40,822 nt of DNA, taken from contig CAMUNZ010000004.1 of the NCBI GenBank assembly GCA_947090385.1, forward strand, positions 1 through 40,822, given 5' to 3'. A program made the translations under genes and the position numbers. The first letter of the stretch is position 1; every line of letters begins with the position of its first letter. The stretch comes from an uncultured Campylobacter sp. (GTDB taxonomy: Bacteria > Campylobacterota > Campylobacteria > Campylobacterales > Campylobacteraceae). Shown piece by piece: positions 25,057 through 31,706 of this stretch. A model generated the notes under the pieces. That model did no database searches and was not told where the DNA came from. It was given only the letters and a program-made list of their open reading frames with translations.

Positions 25057-26382
25057 TTATTTTCCAAGACAAAAATTACTAAACATTTCGTCTAAAATTT
25101 CATCTCTTTCAAAAGGTTTTGTAAGCGAAGAAATTTCTTTTATGGCATTATTTATCTCGTATGCAAAAAGTTCTAATTCTCCATTTTCTAAAAGTGGTTT
25201 TGCATTTTTTAAATTTTCTATAGCTTTGTTTGTTGCTAAAATTTGGCGATTTGAGCTTAACATTATTTCGTCACTTTCTAAAGAATTAAGATAAATTTCT
25301 AAATTTTTTAGTATCAAATCCGTATTTTTTGATGAAATTTTTATTGAATCTTTTAAATCATAGTTAAATTTTTCTTGCAAATCACATTTGTTTAAAATAT
25401 AAAATATTTTTTTATCACTGTTTTCTTTGCAAATTTCTAAAATTTTGTTATCTTGTTTGTCAAATTCTTTAGATATATCAAAAATTGCTAGGATTATATC
25501 TGCTTCTTGTGCTGCTTTTATCGAATATTTAATTCCAATTTCTTCTATTTTGTCTGCGTTTTGTCTTATTCCAGCCGTGTCTATTATTTTTACTAAATGT
25601 GAGCCGATATTTAAATTTTCTTCAATTGTATCTCTAGTAGTTCCGGCAATATCACTAATAATTGCTCTTTGAAATTTTAAAATTGAGTTTAAAATTGAGC
25701 TTTTGCCGACATTTGGTTTTCCTATAATTGCTATTTTAAAACCATCTATCAAGCCTTTTCTATTGTTTGAAATTTCAACTATTGTCGAAAGTTTTATTAT
25801 ATTATCATCCAACAATTGCATAGAAGAAGCAAATATATTTTTAGGCAAATCGTCTTCTGCGTAATCAATCGCTGTTTCCACGAAAGCTAATGTTTTTACA
25901 AGTTTTGTTCGCAAATCATTTAAAAAATCGTTTAAATCACCACGTAATATTCTTGATAAAATTTTAGTTGCCATTTGGCTTTTTGATTTTATTAAAACTT
26001 GAATTGTTTCTGCTTTGGCTAAATCCATTTTGTCGTTCAAAAATGCTCTTTTGCTAAATTCGCCTGGATTTGCAAGCCTGATATTATTTTGCAAAATTTC
26101 ATCAAGCAAAATTGTGGCTATATTGCTTCCGCCGTGTATTTGAAATTCAATTACATCTTCACCTGTAAAACTATGTGGAGCTTTAAAATAAATCAAAATT
26201 CCTTCATCAATAAATTCCCCTTTATTTGAAAAGAAATTTGTAAATTTTGCTTCTCTTGGTTTTATATTTTTAAGTTTTGTTAGTTTTAAAGCTGTTTGTA
26301 AAGATAAATCGCCACTTATTCTGATTATGGCAATTGATCCAACTCCGTAAGCTGTCGCAATTGCCGCTATTGTTTGGCTCAT
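25057..26382 (-). CDS. mnmE: tRNA modification GTPase MnmE
   Basis: 441 residues. With MnmG it makes the (carboxymethyl)aminomethyl group at wobble U34 of certain tRNAs. The N-terminal folate-binding domain covers about residues 1-115, followed by a helical domain. The inserted G domain has G1 GKPNVGKS at 221-228, DIAGTTRD at 244-251 and DTAG at 268-271, with a NKCD motif further on. The C-terminal tetrapeptide CLGK matches the CxGK formyl-transfer motif. Its start overlaps jag by 4 nt. It is the last gene of the rpmH operon. Confidence 0.98.
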   Translation of the reverse strand: MSQTIAAIATAYGVGSIAIIRISGDLSLQTALKLTKLKNIKPREAKFTNFFSNKGEFIDEGILIYFKAPHSFTGEDVIEFQIHGGSNIATILLDEILQNNIRLANPGEFSKRAFLNDKMDLAKAETIQVLIKSKSQMATKILSRILRGDLNDFLNDLRTKLVKTLAFVETAIDYAEDDLPKNIFASSMQLLDDNIIKLSTIVEISNNRKGLIDGFKIAIIGKPNVGKSSILNSILKFQRAIISDIAGTTRDTIEENLNIGSHLVKIIDTAGIRQNADKIEEIGIKYSIKAAQEADIILAIFDISKEFDKQDNKILEICKENSDKKIFYILNKCDLQEKFNYDLKDSIKISSKNTDLILKNLEIYLNSLESDEIMLSSNRQILATNKAIENLKNAKPLLENGELELFAYEINNAIKEISSLTKPFERDEILDEMFSNFCLGK

Positions 26383-27053
26383 TTTTTGTGAAAATCATTT
26401 ATGACGATATATTTTCCGTTTCCGCCTTGTTTTATACCGACATATTTATCTGGAAATTTTTTTCTTAATTGTTCAAGAGCAATTTTTATTAAAATTCCAT
26501 CCAATGGCTTTGTTTGAGATTTTCCGTTTGTTTCAACTTTTGTTATAATATTTTCCAAATAATTTTTTATCATAACTTCTTGATTTTTTAAAAATTGAGC
26601 GATTTCTAATCTTATCGAGTAACCATATTTTATATTTATCCAATTGTATAAAAGATAACTTAAAGCTTTGTAGCGATAACCTTCTTTGCCTATTAAAAGC
26701 GCGGCATCTTTTCCGTCAAGTTCTATTAAAATTGTTTCTTTGTTGAATTTGCTAACTTCAATTTTATCAATTTCAAAATATGAAGAATTAAAAAGTTTTG
26801 TTAAACCTTGTTTAATTTCTTCAAAATTTGGCTCTTTTAAATTTTTATTTTTTTTATCTTCATTTTTTGTTTTTTTGAATGTTTTTTTGTCGCCTTTTAC
26901 CTTAACTTCTATTATCGCATTTTTTTTAAAAAAGCCTAAAATTCCGTTACTTGGTGCTTGAATTGTTGCTATATTTAATTCTGTGATTGAGCATTTAAAC
27001 TCATCGGTTGCTTTTTTATAAGCTTCTTCAAAATTTTGTGCTTCAATTATCAT
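26379..27053 (-). CDS. jag: Jag/KhpB RNA-binding protein
   Basis: 224 residues from ATG 27053, which has GGAGG at good spacing; an in-frame ATG 39 nt upstream falls inside yidC. A Jag-N domain at residues 1-50 (EAQNFEEAYKKATDEF, then GILGFFKKNAIIEVKV) precedes a charged linker, a KH domain with the LIGKEGYRYKAL loop, and an R3H-like C-terminus. The Arg-x3-His signature of R3H is not visible, so that domain looks altered. In other bacteria Jag/KhpB binds small RNAs and mRNAs and is linked to envelope growth. It follows yidC, the usual place. Confidence 0.88.
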   Translation of the reverse strand: MIIEAQNFEEAYKKATDEFKCSITELNIATIQAPSNGILGFFKKNAIIEVKVKGDKKTFKKTKNEDKKNKNLKEPNFEEIKQGLTKLFNSSYFEIDKIEVSKFNKETILIELDGKDAALLIGKEGYRYKALSYLLYNWINIKYGYSIRLEIAQFLKNQEVMIKNYLENIITKVETNGKSQTKPLDGILIKIALEQLRKKFPDKYVGIKQGGNGKYIVINDFHKK

Positions 27054-28608
27054 TTTTTTCCTCCATAGCTTTTTTAGCCTTTTGTTTTTCAAACATTTTA
27101 TTTATAAAAATTTGTTGTCCGACTGAACAAAGGTTATTTATAAACCAATACAAAGTAAGACCAGCAGGGAATGTCATAAAGAAAAATGTGAAAATCAAAG
27201 GTAACCATTTCATAATTTTTTCTTGCATAGGATCTGTAAAATTTGCTGGAGTAAGTTTTTGTTGCAAAAACATAGTTATACCCATAAGTATAGGCAAAAT
27301 AAAATATGGATCTTTTACTGCCAAATCTTGTATCCATAAAATCCATTCGGCACCTTTTAATTCTATGGCATTTAGTAAAACTCTATAAACTGCAAAAAAT
27401 ATCGGAATTTGTAAAAGTATCGGCAAACATCCGCCCATCGGATTTGCGTTATTTTTCTTATAAAGTTCCATCATATGAGCTTGCATTTTTTGCGGTTCGC
27501 CTTTGTATTTTGTCTGAAGTTCTTTGATTTTTGGCGCTAATTCTTTTAATTTATTCATGCTCATCATTCCGCGATAAGTTAGCGGTAAAAGTATAATTCT
27601 AAGTATAATCGTCATCGCTACAATCGCCCAACCCCAGTTTCCAAAAAATCCAAAAAATATTTTTAAAACTATAAAAACTGGTTTAGCAATCCAAGTAAAC
27701 CAGCCGTATTCGATAACATCTGTCAAAACTGGATTTATGGAAATCAAAGTGTCATAATTTTTTGGCCCTATATAACCAGTTGTTTGAAAATTTCCTTTTG
27801 TTTCTATGAAAAACAGGGTATTTGAATTATTATCCGGAGTTGATACCACATTTAAAGACGAATTTTTTGAGAAAAATAGGCTTGTATAATATCTATCACT
27901 CGCTGCTACTATATTTGCTTGTGAAAATCTTTCATCATTGTCTAAATCTCCATCTTCTACTATTTTTAATTTTTTATCTTTTAATCTTACTATTCCACCA
28001 TGCACTGTGTATCCATCTACAACGATATTTGGGCGAAGTCCTGGTGTTATAAAAAACGCTACATCATCACTTACATTTACATCTAATTTATAAGCGCCAT
28101 TTGGTAAAAATTCTATTTTTTTAGTAACTACTATTTTTCCTAAATTTTGAGTTAATATAACTAAATTTTTATCGTTTTTTATCTCTAATTCATTTAAATT
28201 TGAAGTATATGGAGTTTTAAATGCTAAATCATTAAGTTTATTATCGCTAAAGCGAATTTCAAGAGGAAGTGGCGAATTTACGGGATTTATAACTGAAATT
28301 TGTTTGCCTTTTTCATCAACATATTGTTTTTCATCCAATATAAATTTTGAAATTCTACCAAATTCGTCAATTTCACCATGAAAAAAGTCACTTTTAAATT
28401 TTACTATTGAATTTGTTTTTGGTTCACTAGGTTCGTTTAAATTCAATTTGCTTGTAGATGAAGTTGGTGCTTTATTTGAAATTTCTGTTTTGTGTGTCGC
28501 GTTTATATCATTTTTATTGAGTTTTGATAAATAAAAATAATCATACAAGATAAAAAATACAAATGAAAGAAGTGTGGCTAATAAAATTCTGCCTTTTTGG
28601 CTATCCAT
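27043..28608 (-). CDS. yidC: Membrane protein insertase YidC
   Basis: 521 residues. YidC inserts and folds inner-membrane proteins alone or with SecYEG. An N-terminal transmembrane anchor is near residues 5-25. The large periplasmic domain runs to about residue 320, followed by the five-helix insertase core. A conserved hydrophilic-groove helix follows the FFGNWGWAIVAMTIILR segment, with GMMSMNKLKELAPKIKELQ after it and the NPMGGCLPILLQIP loop. Length and layout match the Gram-negative form. It overlaps yidD by 1 nt (TAATG) and jag by 11 nt. Confidence 0.98.
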   Translation of the reverse strand: MDSQKGRILLATLLSFVFFILYDYFYLSKLNKNDINATHKTEISNKAPTSSTSKLNLNEPSEPKTNSIVKFKSDFFHGEIDEFGRISKFILDEKQYVDEKGKQISVINPVNSPLPLEIRFSDNKLNDLAFKTPYTSNLNELEIKNDKNLVILTQNLGKIVVTKKIEFLPNGAYKLDVNVSDDVAFFITPGLRPNIVVDGYTVHGGIVRLKDKKLKIVEDGDLDNDERFSQANIVAASDRYYTSLFFSKNSSLNVVSTPDNNSNTLFFIETKGNFQTTGYIGPKNYDTLISINPVLTDVIEYGWFTWIAKPVFIVLKIFFGFFGNWGWAIVAMTIILRIILLPLTYRGMMSMNKLKELAPKIKELQTKYKGEPQKMQAHMMELYKKNNANPMGGCLPILLQIPIFFAVYRVLLNAIELKGAEWILWIQDLAVKDPYFILPILMGITMFLQQKLTPANFTDPMQEKIMKWLPLIFTFFFMTFPAGLTLYWFINNLCSVGQQIFINKMFEKQKAKKAMEEKNDN

Positions 28609-28946
28609 TATTTTTCCTTTTCAAAATTTATAACTTTTATTACAAAATAGCGATTTTTTTTATTTTTAATAAACCAAAATTTTATATTTAGCTTTTTTAC
28701 AAGAAAAAAACCGCTTTTGGGTGAAAAATTTCGACGAATTATAGGATAATCAAATCCACCCGAAAAATATTGATTACACTTTAAAATTCGTTTAAAAATA
28801 TAGAAAATTGCAACTAAAACTGGATTAAATTTTAGTTGCCAAATTGCATATTCTGAACAAGTAGGTCGATATCTGCAAGATGCAGGAAACATAGGTGAAA
28901 CAAATTTTTGATAAGATCTAATTAAAAAATAGAGTAAAACTTTCAT
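28608..28946 (-). CDS. yidD: Membrane protein insertion efficiency factor YidD
   Basis: 112 residues. The family signature is clear: IRSYQKFVSPMFPASCRYRP then TCSEYA, with the conserved Cys residues and KFNP segment. It is a small inner-membrane-associated protein that assists YidC. I start at ATG 28946, whose ATGA overlaps the rnpA stop, and not at the TTG three codons upstream. The C-terminus is longer and more basic than in many relatives. Confidence 0.93.
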   Translation of the reverse strand: MKVLLYFLIRSYQKFVSPMFPASCRYRPTCSEYAIWQLKFNPVLVAIFYIFKRILKCNQYFSGGFDYPIIRRNFSPKSGFFLVKKLNIKFWFIKNKKNRYFVIKVINFEKEK

Positions 28947-29278
28947 ATTAAACAATTTAGCTTTTTAAAAGATAAACGCAAAAATGCTTCTACTTCTTGC
29001 GTTTTTTTATCATTTATAGAATTTTTGGCTATCAAGACATATGAACCTTTTTTAAGATTATCATTTAAATTTAAAAAAGCTGCTTTCAAAACTCTTCTTG
29101 CTCTATTTCTTTTTATTGCTTTTCCTATCTTTTTACTAGCGACCGCACTTAATCTATAATTTTCATCATTTAAAAAATATACAATAGCAACTTCGCAATG
29201 CCATTTTCGTGCATTTTTATAGATTAATGAAAAATCTTTACTCTCTTTGATAGAGATAAATTTGCCTAAGCTGCCAAT
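28943..29278 (-). CDS. rnpA: Ribonuclease P protein component with ATT start
   Basis: About 111 residues. RnpA is the protein subunit of RNase P, which matures tRNA 5-prime ends. The body is clearly RnpA: DFSLIYKNARKWHCEVAIVY, then LSAVASKKIGKAIKRNRARR (the conserved basic helix) and SYVLIAKNSI. The open frame runs from a TAG in rpmH at about 29287 to TGA 28943-28945 and contains no ATG, GTG or TTG before the conserved body. ATT at 29278-29276 is where relatives begin and has AAGG 9 nt upstream, so I propose it as start. It overlaps rpmH by 13 nt and yidD by 4 nt. An alternative is -1 frameshifting from rpmH on its A run. Confidence 0.85.
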   Translation of the reverse strand: MGSLGKFISIKESKDFSLIYKNARKWHCEVAIVYFLNDENYRLSAVASKKIGKAIKRNRARRVLKAAFLNLNDNLKKGSYVLIAKNSINDKKTQEVEAFLRLSFKKLNCLI

Positions 29279-29400
29279 CTTTTTCTACCTTTTGCTCTTC
29301 TTGCGTTTATAACTTTTCTACCATTTTTAGTTTTCATTCTTACACGAAAACCATGAGTCCTTTTATAAGGGGTATTGTGTGGTTGATAAGTTCTTTTCAT
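29266..29400 (-). CDS. rpmH: 50S ribosomal protein L34
   Basis: A 44-residue, highly basic protein of the large subunit: MKRTYQPHNTPYKRTHGFRV at the start and ending ARRAKGRKRLAA, matching the family end to end. The ribosome site AAAGGA precedes ATG 29400. It is the first gene of rpmH-rnpA-yidD-yidC-jag-mnmE. Confidence 0.98.
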   Translation of the reverse strand: MKRTYQPHNTPYKRTHGFRVRMKTKNGRKVINARRAKGRKRLAA

Positions 29401-29441
29401 ACATTTTTCCTTTTGAATGATTTTATAAAATGAAAGGGGCG

Positions 29442-29447
29442 ATTTTA
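29442..29447 (-). promoter_or_regulatory. -10 box for the rpmH operon
   Basis: TAAAAT on the minus strand within GGATAAAATCG, 42 nt before the rpmH ATG. It is the likely start of the six-gene operon; the assignment rests on motif and position only. Confidence 0.4.
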
Positions 29448-29517
29448 TCCAAAAATTACTTAAAAAGATTTAAATAAGTTTTTTTGGCTATCATTTACGA
29501 AAAAAATTGGTAAAGTT

Positions 29518-30171
29518 ATGAAAGATATTTTGAGAAAGCTTTATACATTAAAAATTTTTGGTTTTAGATATATAAGCGAAGATTATTTAAAAATTGCAAG
29601 TTTTGACAAATTCGATAGTTTGGACAAATTGAATTATCAAGTTTGCAATTGTAGTCTTTGCGAGCTTTCAAAATATAAAAAAAATTCATTTTGTTTGCAA
29701 AAAAAGGCAAAAATTTTAGTTATTTTAGAAAATCCAAGTTTAAGTAGCGACGAAAGTGGAGAAATTTTTACTGCAAATTTGGGAATAAATTTAAAAAATA
29801 TTTTACAAGAAACAAAAATTTTAGATTTTTGTCAAATTGTTTTTTTGATAAAATGCCCAATTCATACGACAAAATTTTCTTATAAAAATAGTTTAAGAAA
29901 CTGTCTTCCATATCTTTTTGATGAAATTAGATTAAGCGAGGCGAAATTTATAATAACAATGGGCGAAAATGTTGCAAATGCTATTTTTGGGGATATTGAG
30001 CCACTTCAGATTAGCCACGGAACAATTTTTAAAATTAATAATTTTTCTATCATGCCAACTTATGAAATTTCGTTTGTTTTAAAAAATCCAAGCAAAATGG
30101 AGGAATTCAAAAAAGATTTAGATAAATTTTTACAAATTTATCTTGAAAAAACTGCTTCCGCTTCCGCTTAA
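29518..30171 (+). CDS. Uracil-DNA glycosylase family protein (family-4 type, divergent)
   Basis: 217 residues. Iron-sulfur UDG layout: Cys45-x2-Cys48, Cys113 and Cys129 match the four ligands of family-4 enzymes, including the 16-residue spacing of the last two. Motif A, GEAPG in the family, reads L-E71-N-P-S. Motif B, normally (T/H)HPSxLLR, reads PTYEISFVLKN, so the conserved His is Glu183. Glycosylase activity is therefore doubtful while the cluster is kept. About 40 extra residues precede the cluster. Its last 13 codons lie antisense over the end of ispE (42-nt convergent overlap). Normal function of the family is removal of uracil from DNA. Confidence 0.75.
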   Translation: MKDILRKLYTLKIFGFRYISEDYLKIASFDKFDSLDKLNYQVCNCSLCELSKYKKNSFCLQKKAKILVILENPSLSSDESGEIFTANLGINLKNILQETKILDFCQIVFLIKCPIHTTKFSYKNSLRNCLPYLFDEIRLSEAKFIITMGENVANAIFGDIEPLQISHGTIFKINNFSIMPTYEISFVLKNPSKMEEFKKDLDKFLQIYLEKTASASA

Positions 30172-30876
30172 AAAACAATTTCTTGGTATAAAATTGCTGT
30201 ATAAATCGCAAACTGGTTTATATAAATCATTTAAAAATTGCGGATCGTAATTTTGCAAAATCTCTTTTGTTGAAAGTTTTGTTAATTTTTTTGCCTCATT
30301 TTCATCGCTAAAATTACAAATTTCATCAAATTTTTTGTAAATTTTGCTAGTTTCACATTTTAAATTTGGAGTTGTTAGGAAAATTTCACAAATTTCATCG
30401 TCAAAACTTTCTACAATTTCGCCAAAACCGCCAATATTTGCTGATTTTTCTTCGCTTGTAAAAAAACTTACATCACTTCCAATTTTTTGCGAAATTTGCA
30501 TTAATTTATCTTTAGAAAGTCCTAAATTTAAGGCTTCATTGCACATTTTTAAAAATGTTGCGCCATTGCTTGAACCGCCACCAAGTCCAGCGCAAAGTGG
30601 AATTTTTTTATTTAAAAAAAGTGAATTTTTTCTAAAAAATTCTTCTAAATTTTCTTTGTAACCTAAATTTTCTAATTCATTCAAAACTTTTTTAAAAATT
30701 CCAAAATTTTCTAATTTTACATTTGAATTTAAACAAAATCCATCGAAATTTCCAGGCAAAAATTCTAACTCATCAAAAAGATTTTCAATCAAAATGAAAC
30801 GAGATATTAAGCTGTGATAGCCATTTTGCAACGATATAATTTTTAAAAAAACATTTATTTTTGCAAAAGATTTCAT
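30130..30876 (-). CDS. ispE: 4-(cytidine 5'-diphospho)-2-C-methyl-D-erythritol kinase
   Basis: 248 residues. This GHMP kinase phosphorylates CDP-ME in the non-mevalonate isoprenoid pathway. The N-terminal FAKINVFLKI, the ATP loop PLCAGLGGGSSNGATF, GSDVSFF with the catalytic Asp, and the C-terminal LSGSGSSFF are all present. It ends soon after that last motif, a short tail. It overlaps truB by 4 nt. Relatives usually have csrA between truB and ispE and smpB after ispE; neither is here. Confidence 0.95.
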   Translation of the reverse strand: MKSFAKINVFLKIISLQNGYHSLISRFILIENLFDELEFLPGNFDGFCLNSNVKLENFGIFKKVLNELENLGYKENLEEFFRKNSLFLNKKIPLCAGLGGGSSNGATFLKMCNEALNLGLSKDKLMQISQKIGSDVSFFTSEEKSANIGGFGEIVESFDDEICEIFLTTPNLKCETSKIYKKFDEICNFSDENEAKKLTKLSTKEILQNYDPQFLNDLYKPVCDLYSNFIPRNCFLSGSGSSFFKINL

Positions 30877-31706
30877 AAAATTTCCTCTATTTTAAAGTTA
30901 TTTAATTCGTATTTTATTTCACCATTTTGAAATTTTAAAATTGTGATTAAATTTTGATTTTTTAAAATATAAATTCCATCCGATTTTTCTACAAAATTTG
31001 AAATTTGTAATTTTTTTCCAAGATAAATATCGCTAAAATCACCGTTGTAAAAATTTTCTTTTAAATCCAAAAATTCTATTGGATTTAAAAATTTTTCATT
31101 TTCAAAAACAAAATTTCCCTCTTTTAATCTTTCAAGATAGCAAAGTGTTGCACAAATTCCAAGTTTTTTTGCAAAAATTTCAGCCCAACTTCTCACATAT
31201 CCGCCTTCGCTTAATGAAATTTCTATGCTTAAAAATGGATGAGAATAATTTAAAATTTTTGCGTCAAAAACTTGCATTTTTATCTTTCTTAATTCGAAAT
31301 TTTCACTATTTCTTGCTAATTTATAAGCTCTAATTCCATTAATTTTTTTTGCGCTAAATTTTGGCGGGATAAACTCAATTTCTCCAGTTAAATTTTTGCA
31401 AATTTTATCTAACTTTTCTTTTTTAAATTCACTTAAAACTTCGATTTTATCTATGTTTTCATTATCTAAACTATCACAATTTGCTCCAAGCCATACAGTT
31501 GCTATATAAATTTTTGGAGATTTTTTTAAAACTCTAAAAAGCCGGGTGTAATTGCCAAATGCAACTATCAAAACTCCGCTTGCAAAAGGATCTAAAGTTC
31601 CGCTAAATCCGGCTTTTTTGACGCCAAATTTTCTTTTTAGTTTTGATAAAAAATGGTTACAAACAATCCCGCTTGGTTTTTTTGCTACAAAAATGGCGTT
31701 TTTCAT
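30873..31706 (-). CDS. truB: tRNA pseudouridine(55) synthase
   Basis: 277 residues. TruB makes pseudouridine 55 in the T-loop of tRNAs. The catalytic Asp39 is in AGFSGTLDPFASGVL. KIYIATVWLGANCDSLDNEN and the GGYVRSWA segment are also family landmarks. Genes overlap on both sides by 4 nt (uvrD upstream, ispE downstream), so translation of the three genes is probably coupled. Confidence 0.96.
   Translation of the reverse strand: MKNAIFVAKKPSGIVCNHFLSKLKRKFGVKKAGFSGTLDPFASGVLIVAFGNYTRLFRVLKKSPKIYIATVWLGANCDSLDNENIDKIEVLSEFKKEKLDKICKNLTGEIEFIPPKFSAKKINGIRAYKLARNSENFELRKIKMQVFDAKILNYSHPFLSIEISLSEGGYVRSWAEIFAKKLGICATLCYLERLKEGNFVFENEKFLNPIEFLDLKENFYNGDFSDIYLGKKLQISNFVEKSDGIYILKNQNLITILKFQNGEIKYELNNFKIEEIL

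Noticed and set aside
24885..25067. Minus-strand 60-residue open frame across tRNA-Arg
   Set aside because: SPARFELTAS is the usual artefact of reading a tRNA gene backwards; it also overlaps the GyrI-like gene and has no support.
28608..28955. TTG start for yidD three codons upstream
   Set aside because: ATG 28946 makes the ATGA overlap with the rnpA stop and gives the usual N-terminus.
25057..29400. Chromosome origin beside rpmH-rnpA-mnmE
   Set aside because: Although this cluster lies near oriC in many bacteria, no dnaA, dnaN or DnaA-box array is seen here.
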